Positions 7,247 to 15,188 of a stretch of DNA of 33,876 nt are shown piece by piece. The notes beneath the pieces were generated by a model, which saw only the letters and a list, made by a program, of their open reading frames with translations, was not told the DNA's origin and ran no database searches. Every line of letters starts with the position of its first letter. Position 1 is the stretch's first letter. Source of the DNA: Stercoripulliclostridium_A sp045535235. Lineage in GTDB: Bacteria; Bacillota; Clostridia; Christensenellales; DTU072. Both the position numbers and the translations under genes were made by a program. The stretch is taken from NCBI GenBank assembly GCA_045535235.1, contig JAZSLG010000035.1, positions 1-33,876 of the forward strand, in the 5' to 3' direction.

Positions 7247-8899
7247 ATGAAACTCAACTATTGGAGAACTTTGAAAGTTGGTCTTGCGTTTGCCGTTATC
7301 CAAGTATTTTGGACTTCCTACGACTACGTAGTACCGCTATTACTTGAAAACACCTTTGGTCTTTCCAACACGTTGCGTGGTTTGATTATGGGTGCGGACA
7401 ATCTACTAAGCTTATTCCTACTACCTTTGTTTGGTAAGCTTAGTGATAAGACGAATACGAAGTGGGGACGTCGTACTCCCTTTATCGTACTTGGTACCGT
7501 TGCAAGCGTTATCATTATGATATTCGTTCCCATCACTTCCAACGCACAACTAAAATCTTCCTTAAATTTGCGTGAGAGTATTACTACTACCTACGTGGAA
7601 AATTATTCTTACACCGACCACGAAGGTAAAACGTATAATGCCGAAGAACTTTATACCATGCTCTTTAACGAAGGCGCTCACAATTCCGACTACTGTGACC
7701 GCAAGTACTTTAAGGACTTTGGTGGAGAAACTTTGGAAGAATACCTAAAGATAGCTCTTAATCCTCTTGACGAAAACGGTGAATATACCGAAGAGTACAA
7801 TACTTTCGTTAAGACCGGTATCAATAGTTACGCTACCGACCAAATTTTTGAAAAGATTACCATGGGTAACATTACTCCTCTGGTTCTTTATATGATAGTA
7901 TTGTTGCTTGTACTAATCGCCATGGCGACCTTCCGTTCACCCGCAGTTGCGCTAATGCCCGACGTAACGCCCAAGCCCTTACGTTCCCAAGCAAACGCAA
8001 TGATAAACCTTGCCGGTGGTGCCGGTGGCGCAGTAGCATTCCTAATATATACTATAACGTTCATGATTAATCCTTACGGATACATGGCAATATTTATTGC
8101 GGTAGCTTGTGCTATGCTAATACTCCTTGCTTTGTTCTTGTGGTTGGTAAAAGAGCCCAAGCTATTCCAAGAGTGTCAAGATATTTGTGCCGAGTACGGA
8201 ATTAGTAACGACGAAGAAGACGAAGTCCAAACTGGTGTTGACGAAGCAACCTTGGCTCTTGAAACCGGTAAAGCAAAGAAAGCAAGAATGGTATCTTTCT
8301 TCCTTATCCTTGCCTCCATTTTCATGTGGTTTATGGGTTACAACGCTATTTCTTCCAACCTTTCCATTTATATCACCAAGACGCTTGGTCAATCGGCAGG
8401 TATAGGTGGCGTTATAAGCGGTGTATCGATGGGCGTTAGTGCAGTAGCATTCATTCCCGTCGGTTGGTTGGCAGTAAAGATTGGCAGAAGAAAATCCATT
8501 ATGCTCGGCTTTGGCCTTGCAGTAATAAGTTATCTACTAATATTCTTCTTTGCAGCAACTCCCAGCAGTTACGCAGTATATCTATATGCAATATTCTATT
8601 TGATTGCAGGATTCGGCTTAATTATCGGTAACGTTAACACCTTCCCGATGGTTGTTGAGCTTTCTTCAAATGCAACTATAGGTAAATATACCGGACTTTA
8701 CTATACCGCTACAATGTCTGCACAAGCGATTACCCCCTTTATCGCTGGTTTGATAATGGACGAATGGGGCACCAAGTACTTGTTCTTGTACTCCGTAATT
8801 TGTGTAATTATTTCAATTGCGCTCATGTTCTTCGTAAAACACGGTGATAGTAAAGCAGTTCCAAAGAGCGCTCTCGAAATGCTAGGTGAAGACGGCTAA
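7247..8899 (+). CDS. MFS transporter, SLC45/GPH-like, probable sugar:cation symporter
   Basis: A 550-residue polytopic membrane protein with about 12 hydrophobic segments. The loop after TM2 has the major-facilitator signature (GKLSDKTNTKWGRRTPF, about 62-78) with the RRTPF version seen in SLC45 and glycoside-type carriers. Unlike ordinary members it has an extra polar stretch of about 100 residues (about 102-205), rich in Tyr, Glu and Asn, between TM3 and TM4, probably facing outward. A second cytosolic acidic loop (NDEEDEVQTGVDEA, about 323-336) separates the halves. A GAGGTGA SD precedes the ATG. It shares an operon with an exported protein of unknown function 24 bp downstream. The substrate cannot be read from the sequence; sugar is inferred from the family. 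Confidence 0.82.
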   Translation: MKLNYWRTLKVGLAFAVIQVFWTSYDYVVPLLLENTFGLSNTLRGLIMGADNLLSLFLLPLFGKLSDKTNTKWGRRTPFIVLGTVASVIIMIFVPITSNAQLKSSLNLRESITTTYVENYSYTDHEGKTYNAEELYTMLFNEGAHNSDYCDRKYFKDFGGETLEEYLKIALNPLDENGEYTEEYNTFVKTGINSYATDQIFEKITMGNITPLVLYMIVLLLVLIAMATFRSPAVALMPDVTPKPLRSQANAMINLAGGAGGAVAFLIYTITFMINPYGYMAIFIAVACAMLILLALFLWLVKEPKLFQECQDICAEYGISNDEEDEVQTGVDEATLALETGKAKKARMVSFFLILASIFMWFMGYNAISSNLSIYITKTLGQSAGIGGVISGVSMGVSAVAFIPVGWLAVKIGRRKSIMLGFGLAVISYLLIFFFAATPSSYAVYLYAIFYLIAGFGLIIGNVNTFPMVVELSSNATIGKYTGLYYTATMSAQAITPFIAGLIMDEWGTKYLFLYSVICVIISIALMFFVKHGDSKAVPKSALEMLGEDG

Positions 8900-8923
8900 A
8901 ATATTTGATAATAGGAGATAAAG

Positions 8924-9895
8924 ATGAAAAGAGTAAAAAAACTTATAGTGGCTCTTAGCGCCATAGTTGTAATAGCAGTGGTGTTTGCAGGTTTCTTAGC
9001 ACCCATGCTAGGAGGCAATGCGCCCGCTGTAATGGAACCTTTTAAGCCGGGTGAAAAGCCCGCGGGCGAAAAACTTGATTTGGTTATGCCCGATGCAAGT
9101 GATACCGAAGCAGTTAAGAAGTTTGCTGCAGACCTTTACGCAATTGCATCTGAAAAGTACTGCACGGCAGATAACGTAGCATATCAAACCAGCTACACCA
9201 ACACCATGCTTAACGTTCCCGTTGCAGGTTATCGTTTCAACCTACGCAACCAAGACAGAACTCACTATACCGAATACGCATATATTAATGGTGACACCAA
9301 AAACCCCACCATTAAGTTTCTTATGGCTGTTATGGGCGCAATTGCCGGCGATAGCACTCGTTTTGCGGAAGCTCGCTATACCGATGATAGCATGGATTAT
9401 ATCCAATCCATTAAGTACGTTGCTCCCGACCAAGACCATCAACCCACCCCCGTTTTTGATGAAGCAGGTTATCCCTTTTTTGATATTGCATGGGAAGAGG
9501 GCGTTAAGGGCAAAATGGTAAAGAAGGATTACGGCTATCGTTTGACCGACCACGACGTCACTGCCGAAACCATTTCCGAAGCAACCGTAACTTATAACGA
9601 AGAAGAGGGCTACTACACTTTGAAGTTGAAGCTCGACCTCGTTAAGGCTACCGAAAACATCACCCTTCCCAACCTTAGAAAGAACGCAGACGATCCCGAT
9701 GCTTACTACAGCAAGCTTGACCAAACCATCGAAATTTGGGACAACGGCTATCCTCGTTTCTTCCTAGCAGAAGACACTTGGCAAGGTATGGTTGCAAGTG
9801 ACCTCGTATTCTCCACCACCTATTACTTTGATGAATACTGGACCAATATTGATAATTATCAATATATGAGTGAGTATTGCAAACTAATGGACTAA
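8924..9895 (+). CDS. Exported/membrane-anchored protein of unknown function
   Basis: A 323-residue protein with a basic start and one hydrophobic segment (about 6-28) followed by AGFLAPMLGG; there is no lipobox cysteine, so it is a signal anchor or a cleaved signal peptide. The mature part is acidic and Tyr-rich with no recognised domain. Codon choice is strongly biased to major codons (GAC, AAG, ACC), which suggests high expression. AGGAGA precedes the ATG, and it directly follows the MFS transporter gene, so it may serve the same transport process, for example together with the transporter's extra outer loop. This is inference only. Confidence 0.75.
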   Translation: MKRVKKLIVALSAIVVIAVVFAGFLAPMLGGNAPAVMEPFKPGEKPAGEKLDLVMPDASDTEAVKKFAADLYAIASEKYCTADNVAYQTSYTNTMLNVPVAGYRFNLRNQDRTHYTEYAYINGDTKNPTIKFLMAVMGAIAGDSTRFAEARYTDDSMDYIQSIKYVAPDQDHQPTPVFDEAGYPFFDIAWEEGVKGKMVKKDYGYRLTDHDVTAETISEATVTYNEEEGYYTLKLKLDLVKATENITLPNLRKNADDPDAYYSKLDQTIEIWDNGYPRFFLAEDTWQGMVASDLVFSTTYYFDEYWTNIDNYQYMSEYCKLMD

Positions 9896-9916
9896 TTTCA
9901 TTTGAAAGTTAGTAAA

Positions 9917-9947
9917 AAGAAACGGCATCCGTAGGGTGCCGTTTTTA
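9917..9947. terminator. Shared terminator between convergent genes
   Basis: A 10-bp stem (9921-9930 with 9934-9943, AACGGCATCC) with a three-base loop and T5 on the plus strand. On the minus strand the tail reads TTTCTTTTTAC, so it can serve both the plus-strand MFS operon and the minus-strand E1 gene. Confidence 0.85.
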
Positions 9948-9966
9948 CGTTATCTATAATTGATTT

Positions 9967-12246
9967 TTAATTCCAGATTAGGGAAAGTAACTGTTCTTTT
10001 AGGCAGTAGTATCCGGATTCCGTGCCGTTTGGTGGAACTATAGTGTTTGGTGAGCCAAGAATTTCGATAGGAGCTTTTAGGGAGTTAAAGCAAGATTTTT
10101 GTACTACGGCGCAAACGTTACTCATAATACCACTCGTGACGGGGCTTTCACCCATTATAATAAGTTTGCCCGTTTTATTTACTGAGTTTATTATTGGCGC
10201 GTAATCTATGGGATTGAGGCTAACTAGAGATATGATTTCCAAGTCTTTGTTACATTCTTTACTTACGGATAGGGCATCGTATAAAGATGGCCCTATGGTA
10301 ACTATGGTTATATCGTTACCCTCTTTTTTAATTGACGTTTTTACTAGAGTATTATCAACCTTTAACGGATTGGCGCAAGGGTCGGTATAATCGTAGAACT
10401 CTTTGGGTTCAAATATAATGGTAGGGTCGGTAGAGGCAATCGCGGAACGCATAACGGAAAGCATATCGCTTGGCGTTGTGGGATAGTATACTTTTAGTCC
10501 GTTCACTCTTGCAATTAGTCCGGATAAATCTTGTGAGTGTTGTCCGCCGTAACTTCTACCTACGGGCAGTCTAAGAGTCATAGGGAGCTTTATAGTGCCA
10601 CCTGAAAGGGTTTGCCACTTGGAGGCTTGATTTATGATTTCGTCGCTAGCACGAGTTAGGAAATCGGCGTAAAGCAGTTCAGCAATAACGTTACCGCCAC
10701 GCATGGCGTAACCAATTTCCGCGCCCACGATGGCAGACTCCGCAATAGGGGTATTAAATAGCTTTTCTTGTGGAATATATTTATCAAAATCGAAAAATAC
10801 CGATTTTTTAGATTGCCAACCTCTTACGTCCTCGCCGTAGGAGATAAAAGAGGGATAATTGAGATATCCTTCCATTATTCCAAGAGATATTGCGTCGCGT
10901 AAGGTAAAGTTTTCGCCATTTTTCCTAGTCAGTTCTTCGTAAATAGGACTTGCCTTAAGAGCATTATCGGGCGAAGTGGGCGCGATGTAGCCTTCGTTAT
11001 AAATTAGTTTTAGGATATAATCATTTTCCTTTTTAAGGTCTACGACGGGGCTTATTTTTTCGTTTATTGCAAGCTCGTATGCATAAAGCACCCTTTCTTT
11101 TACCTCTTTTTTAAGAGTTTCAACGTCGTTTTGGCTCAATATGCCGTTTTCAACGAGTAATTTTGAATATGTAACGATGGGGTCGAGGGCTAGCCAACTT
11201 TCAATTTCCGTCCTATCACGATTTAGTTTATCGCTTATACTATGCTCTTCGTGACGGTAGGTAGTACAATTGACGATAGTAGCACCTTTGCCCTCAAGAG
11301 CTATCTTGCGATGTCTACTAATGGCATCGGCAACTGCCAAGGGGTTTAGTCCGTTTACCGATTCTGAGAACATTTGGTTTTTGGTAAAGCCTGCGCCTAA
11401 TCTGGCGGGATTGTCGTAGGAACCCGTTTCCAACTTGGTATTTCCACCGCGGGCGTATAAGTTATCTATAACGACAAATAGCAAAGGAAGACCCTTTTTC
11501 TCCTTCCAAAGGTTGTTAAACTGGTGCATGGTTGCAAATGCTATCGATTCGTATACAGCTCCACAATTTACTGCACCGTCTCCTACGTTTGCAACCGTCA
11601 AAGTGTGACCGCCGTTTACTCTATCAAATAAAGCACTGCCTACGGCAAGCGGGGCAGAGCCACCAACTATTCCATTGTTGGGGTAGGAGCCAAAGGGTAT
11701 AAAATGCAAATGCATACTACCACCAAGGCCACGAGTAAGACCCGTCGTGCGAGCAAAAATTTCACTAAAGGCGCCGTATAGAATAAATAAAGTAGCGTTT
11801 TCCTTGGCGTTTCCGTTTAAGAAATCTTTGATTGCCGAGTAGGTAGCGGTAGGGTAATTGGAAATAATATCTTCCAATTTATCCTCTTCGTACAGCCTGA
11901 TTGCTCTAAGAGATTTTGCAAGGAACTCGCCGTGAGAGCGATGGGTACCAAAAATTATATCGTTTTCGTTAAGAGCAAGAGCTTCTCCTACGGCAACCGC
12001 TTCTTGTCCGATAGAAAGGTGGGCGGGATAGGTGAATTTGTAGCCCAGCAGACTTTTTTCCCTGGATTTCTTCAAAGTGCTTTCAAACTCCCTAACGTAA
12101 AGCATATCGCTAAGAACGTTGATTAAGGTTTCTTTTCCATAGTACTCAACCTCTTCACTAAAAGGACGCGAGTAGGAATTTACCTTAATATCGCTAAAGG
12201 TAATTGTAGAGGGAGAAAGCAATTTGTCGGGAGTAAGTTTAGTCAT
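9967..12246 (-). CDS. Fused E1 alpha/beta 2-oxoacid dehydrogenase, TPP-dependent
   Basis: A 759-residue protein joining both E1 subunits of a 2-oxoacid dehydrogenase complex. The alpha-like half (about 40-400) has HLSIGQEA, GTHRSHGEFLAKS, the TPP/Mg motif starting GDG (222-224) and ending in an Asn near 262, and the RHEEHSISD loop (331-339). The beta-like half starts near 446 (NFTLRDAISLG) with AESAIVGAEIGYAMRGG and the HSQDLSGL region. E1 decarboxylates a 2-oxoacid and passes the acyl group to lipoyl-E2. Neither E2 nor E3 is in the window, so the substrate (pyruvate, branched-chain oxoacid or acetoin) is undecided. It follows the HAD gene by nine bases, with only a weak SD. Confidence 0.85.
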   Translation of the reverse strand: MTKLTPDKLLSPSTITFSDIKVNSYSRPFSEEVEYYGKETLINVLSDMLYVREFESTLKKSREKSLLGYKFTYPAHLSIGQEAVAVGEALALNENDIIFGTHRSHGEFLAKSLRAIRLYEEDKLEDIISNYPTATYSAIKDFLNGNAKENATLFILYGAFSEIFARTTGLTRGLGGSMHLHFIPFGSYPNNGIVGGSAPLAVGSALFDRVNGGHTLTVANVGDGAVNCGAVYESIAFATMHQFNNLWKEKKGLPLLFVVIDNLYARGGNTKLETGSYDNPARLGAGFTKNQMFSESVNGLNPLAVADAISRHRKIALEGKGATIVNCTTYRHEEHSISDKLNRDRTEIESWLALDPIVTYSKLLVENGILSQNDVETLKKEVKERVLYAYELAINEKISPVVDLKKENDYILKLIYNEGYIAPTSPDNALKASPIYEELTRKNGENFTLRDAISLGIMEGYLNYPSFISYGEDVRGWQSKKSVFFDFDKYIPQEKLFNTPIAESAIVGAEIGYAMRGGNVIAELLYADFLTRASDEIINQASKWQTLSGGTIKLPMTLRLPVGRSYGGQHSQDLSGLIARVNGLKVYYPTTPSDMLSVMRSAIASTDPTIIFEPKEFYDYTDPCANPLKVDNTLVKTSIKKEGNDITIVTIGPSLYDALSVSKECNKDLEIISLVSLNPIDYAPIINSVNKTGKLIIMGESPVTSGIMSNVCAVVQKSCFNSLKAPIEILGSPNTIVPPNGTESGYYCLKEQLLSLIWN

Positions 12247-12255
12247 TTTAGGAAC

Positions 12256-12903
12256 CTATTTTACGAAATTAAGTAGCTCAATCGGGGTATCTATAATGTT
12301 TTTTGCGCCGGCATCAAGTAGCTTTGCTCTTGTGGAAAAGCCCCAAGAACAAGCAATAAAATTAGCACCGGCATTTTTTGCCGTTTCAACGTCTACTAGG
12401 CTATCGCCCACGTACAATGCGCTTTCAAGAGTAGCACCAAGTTTACTTAGGCAAACGTTAACCATGTCGGGACTGGGCTTTGGGGAATAGTGGTCGGTTA
12501 TTCCACAAACTGCGTTTATTTTATCTCCCCAGAAAGAACGGACTATATTTTCAAGCGGTGCTTGCAGTTTGTTGGAAACTATTCCGATCTTTATTCCTTT
12601 TCCAATAAGAATATCGATTAGTTCGTTTATTCCGTCGTAAGGGCGAGTGTAGTCGGTAAGATGTTCTTTGTAATACGCCTTAAAAATGGGAAGAGCTTGG
12701 TCAAAATAACCTTTTCCATCCTCGGGAAGTCCGCGCATTACGAGTGCATCTATGCCGTTACCGACGTAGCTTAGTACTTCTTCACGACTTCGTAGCGGTA
12801 ATGAGAGTTTAGTAAGCGTATGATTGAGGGCGACCTTTAGGTCGTCTAGGGTGTCGGAAAGTGTGCCGTCCATATCAAAAAGTACGCATTTTATTTGGCT
12901 CAT
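12256..12903 (-). CDS. HAD-superfamily phosphatase, phosphoglycolate phosphatase-like
   Basis: A 215-residue cytosolic hydrolase. Motif I is DMDGT (10-14), with Asp10 as the nucleophile; motif II is the SNK in the IGIVSNK stretch, and motif III/IV is the GDSLVDVETAKNAG stretch near 167-180. The helical cap between motif I and II (LSYVGNGIDALV) is that of the Gph/PpaX group, which remove phosphate from phosphoglycolate or similar small molecules. GGGAGA precedes the ATG. It is first in a two-gene operon with the fused E1 gene, so it may act in house-cleaning linked to that pathway, but no specific link is shown. Confidence 0.85.
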   Translation of the reverse strand: MSQIKCVLFDMDGTLSDTLDDLKVALNHTLTKLSLPLRSREEVLSYVGNGIDALVMRGLPEDGKGYFDQALPIFKAYYKEHLTDYTRPYDGINELIDILIGKGIKIGIVSNKLQAPLENIVRSFWGDKINAVCGITDHYSPKPSPDMVNVCLSKLGATLESALYVGDSLVDVETAKNAGANFIACSWGFSTRAKLLDAGAKNIIDTPIELLNFVK

Positions 12904-12930
12904 ACCATTCTCCCAAAGAGTTATATCGAT

Positions 12931-12959
12931 ATTTTAACAAAAAATATGCTTTTAATCAA
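12931..12959 (-). promoter_or_regulatory. SigA-type promoter of the HAD-E1 operon
   Basis: On the minus strand TTGATT (12959-12954), a 17-bp spacer, TAAAAT (12936-12931), 27 bp before the ATG. Confidence 0.7.
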
Positions 12960-13023
12960 TAGATAGGTGGCAATTCATAGCAGTCTCATATATTATTCAC
13001 AAAAATTTCAGTATCTCATACCG

Positions 13024-13177
13024 TTACAATTCAAATTTGATTGATAGAATATAGACAACGAAAGGAAGCCGATTTAGAGTTTTTCACTCCGCTTGCCGGC
13101 AATCCTTCGTTAACTATAATTGAATTTCTCAATCCCTCCTCCACAAATAAAAAAGAGCCAGCAAGCGGGCTCTTTTT
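13024..13177 (+). ncRNA. Candidate structured RNA in the 12904-13194 gap
   Basis: The gap between two minus-strand operons holds a long imperfect inverted repeat. GATTGA (13039-13044), AACGAAAGGA (13057-13066) and GCC (13068-13070) pair in register with GGC (13098-13100), TCCTTCGTT (13103-13111) and TCAATC (13129-13134). A strong terminator follows on the plus strand. A weak promoter reading (TTACAA at 13024-13029, 17 bp, GAATAT at 13047-13052) would give an RNA of about 120 nt. No protein family is recognised in the short open frames here. It may instead be an old mobile-element remnant. Confidence 0.25.
13149..13177. terminator. Bidirectional terminator after tcdA
   Basis: AAAGAGCC (13152-13159) pairs with GGCTCTTT (13168-13175) with an 8-nt loop, flanked by A-run and T-run. 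On the minus strand it ends the 17375-13195 operon; on the plus strand it could end the candidate RNA. Confidence 0.88.
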
Positions 13178-13194
13178 CCTTTTATGTGGGATTT

Positions 13195-13902
13195 TTATGA
13201 TTTTATAATATCTTTTATTATTTCTCCAGCCATAATTAGTCCCATCACGCTGGGGCAAAAGGCGGTTGACCCCGGTGTAACGCGCTTTCCACTGTCTTCC
13301 GAAGAAGGAAGGGGAGAGAGGGGAGCTTCTTTAGAATAACAAACTTTAAGGTGATTTATGCCAATAGCTTTTAATTCCTTTCTCATAACGCGAGCAAGTG
13401 GACATACGGTAGTTTTGGAAATATCACTTATTTCAAATGCCGTTGGGTCCAATTTGTTACCCGCACCCATAGCGCTTATTATGGGAGTGCCGAGAGTTTT
13501 CGCACGTTTTACGAGTTCAATTTTACTTTTTACCGTGTCGATAGCATCCGCTATGTAATCGTATTTTGATAAATCTATTTCCTTGGCGCTTTCAGGGTCG
13601 TAAAACAGGTTATAAGCAGTTACTTTACAGTTGGGGTTAATATCCAAAATGCGCTCTAACATAACCTCGGTCTTGTATCTGCCGACGGTAGAATTAAGGG
13701 CGATTATTTGACGATTAACGTTAGTAATAGAAATGGTGTCGTTGTCAAAAAGGTCTATTCTACCCACACCGCTACGAGCAAGAGCTTCGGCAACGTATCC
13801 GCCGACTCCACCTACACCGAAAATGGCGACGCTAGCATCGCCCAGTTTTTTAATGGCGTCGTCGCCAACGAGTAAACGAGTACGTTCGTAAAAATTATTC
13901 AT
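13195..13902 (-). CDS. tcdA: tRNA threonylcarbamoyladenosine dehydratase (TcdA/CsdL), E1-like
   Basis: A 235-residue ThiF/UBA-superfamily enzyme that uses ATP to dehydrate t6A37 of ANN-decoding tRNAs to the cyclic form ct6A. The nucleotide-binding GVGGVGG (29-35) is followed by DNDTISITNVNRQ (53-65), the adenylation motif. The C-terminal region (KVCYSKEAPL, GSTAFCPSVMGL) fits TcdA rather than ThiF or MoeB. Its ATG overlaps the stop of the upstream membrane-protein gene by eight bases, with AAAAGG directly before it, so it is translationally coupled. It is last of four genes in the operon, ahead of the terminator at 13149-13177. Confidence 0.9.
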   Translation of the reverse strand: MNNFYERTRLLVGDDAIKKLGDASVAIFGVGGVGGYVAEALARSGVGRIDLFDNDTISITNVNRQIIALNSTVGRYKTEVMLERILDINPNCKVTAYNLFYDPESAKEIDLSKYDYIADAIDTVKSKIELVKRAKTLGTPIISAMGAGNKLDPTAFEISDISKTTVCPLARVMRKELKAIGINHLKVCYSKEAPLSPLPSSEDSGKRVTPGSTAFCPSVMGLIMAGEIIKDIIKS

Positions 13903-14476
13903 CCTTTTCTTCTTTTTCTCTCTTTTTCTTTAGTACCGGTAGCTCTTCAATGGAGAAGAGGGGACCGCCCTTTTTGAATAATACGAGGGTCTTGCCTTTT
14001 AGTGCAAGTATACCTACGGCAAGGGGTTCTAGCAAGAAAACTATGGAAACCACTAACATGAACGCGTATACAACGTATACGAAAGCGCCCGAGCCAAACC
14101 AACCGTGGAAGCCTGCAACTATGGTATCTAGCATCATGATTTCACGACCGACAAATCCCATTATACCCACGTTTGCCGGGAATATGGCGATAAAAACGTA
14201 AACGAGAGGGAGTGTCAGTACGAATGCGAATATCGTTATACCAAGGGTTAGTCCGTTGCGAAGTTTGTCGTCCTCTATCGTTAGCGCAACGTTGGAAAAA
14301 AGCATTATGCCACAACTCATGGTAGCAATAACGATTAGATATCTGCCAAGAGCGTTGGTAATAGCGCTAAAGAGAGGTAGTATTTGCATTGCTGAGAGAA
14401 GAAAAACGATACCTAGGCATACAATACCCACGGCACCTAGTAGTAAACCGAGTTGAAGTTTAGTTAGTTTTTTCAT
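13895..14476 (-). CDS. Multi-pass membrane protein of unknown function
   Basis: A 193-residue protein with four or five hydrophobic segments (about 8-30, 38-60, 73-97, 128-155) and a highly charged C-terminal tail of Lys and Glu (about 172-193), probably cytosolic. No family is recognised. AAGGAAGAG precedes the ATG. It starts 18 bp after the YhhN-family gene and overlaps tcdA by eight bases, so it is part of a tightly packed operon. The last residues are encoded by an A/G-rich stretch that also provides the tcdA ribosome site. Confidence 0.75.
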   Translation of the reverse strand: MKKLTKLQLGLLLGAVGIVCLGIVFLLSAMQILPLFSAITNALGRYLIVIATMSCGIMLFSNVALTIEDDKLRNGLTLGITIFAFVLTLPLVYVFIAIFPANVGIMGFVGREIMMLDTIVAGFHGWFGSGAFVYVVYAFMLVVSIVFLLEPLAVGILALKGKTLVLFKKGGPLFSIEELPVLKKKREKEEKDE

Positions 14477-14494
14477 ATAATCTCTTCCTTTATA

Positions 14495-15187
14495 TTAATA
14501 TGCGAGTATTGTACAAGCGAATAGGCATTGCGCAACGTAATAGGTTACGAGAACCACGTATATTAGCACGCGATTACCCTTTAGATGTGAAAATTCCTTG
14601 AATAACAATGAGCTATCGGAAATCACGAACAAAACGCCTGCGAGTAAGCTGAGTATACCAAAGGGATTGTCGTAGTTGTGTATAAAGGCGTTTATAGTAA
14701 CTACGAGCATTAGATTGAGTACTAACCCGTAAGCGAAAGCAAAGGGTATAAATTTCCCAAGGGTTATCTTTTTTCTGCCGATTAGGACTGCTACGCCCAA
14801 AAGCGCGGGTATGACGAAAAGACAGGGGATTAGATATAATTCAAAAGGTATGCTAACAAGATAAACGACGCCGAAAAGAACGTGTCCGCCAAAGAAGCAA
14901 GCACCGCCTATTAAGAATAGGTTGGAAGCCTTTTCTTTTAGCGCGATATTCTCGTTCAAACATAGATATAGGTCTCCTATCGTGCCAAGGATTAGCGCGC
15001 CCAACACCAAGACTGCGTAAAGGGTGGCTCCTTTTATGTATAAAGCGATAAGAGCAACGGCTAGGAACAATAGTGATGCAAGTCCCTTGGTGAAAATGCG
15101 TCTAGTAGGATTTTTGCGCACGTTAAAGTATCCGCTTAGCGTACCTAAAATTACTGATAATGCTGAAAGAATATATATCGCTATCAT
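14495..15187 (-). CDS. YhhN/TMEM86-family membrane protein (lysoplasmalogenase-like)
   Basis: A 230-residue protein with about eight membrane segments. Family landmarks are present: TKGLASLLFL near the start, LGTIGDLYLCL (about 87-97), FFGGHVLFGVVYL, GVLFVISDSSLLF and TYYVAQCLF near the end. Characterised relatives (TMEM86, some bacterial YhhN) cleave the vinyl-ether bond of lysoplasmalogens. Plasmalogens occur in many anaerobic clostridia, so the role is plausible but not proven here. Its ATG is one base after the stop of the LRR lipoprotein gene, which implies coupled translation. Confidence 0.8.
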   Translation of the reverse strand: MIAIYILSALSVILGTLSGYFNVRKNPTRRIFTKGLASLLFLAVALIALYIKGATLYAVLVLGALILGTIGDLYLCLNENIALKEKASNLFLIGGACFFGGHVLFGVVYLVSIPFELYLIPCLFVIPALLGVAVLIGRKKITLGKFIPFAFAYGLVLNLMLVVTINAFIHNYDNPFGILSLLAGVLFVISDSSLLFKEFSHLKGNRVLIYVVLVTYYVAQCLFACTILAY

Positions 15188-15188
15188 A

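Noticed and set aside
13031..13258. Small minus-strand protein of 75 residues
   Set aside because: It overlaps the 3' end of tcdA and the terminator hairpin, has no SD, and resembles no family. The inverted repeat explains the region better.
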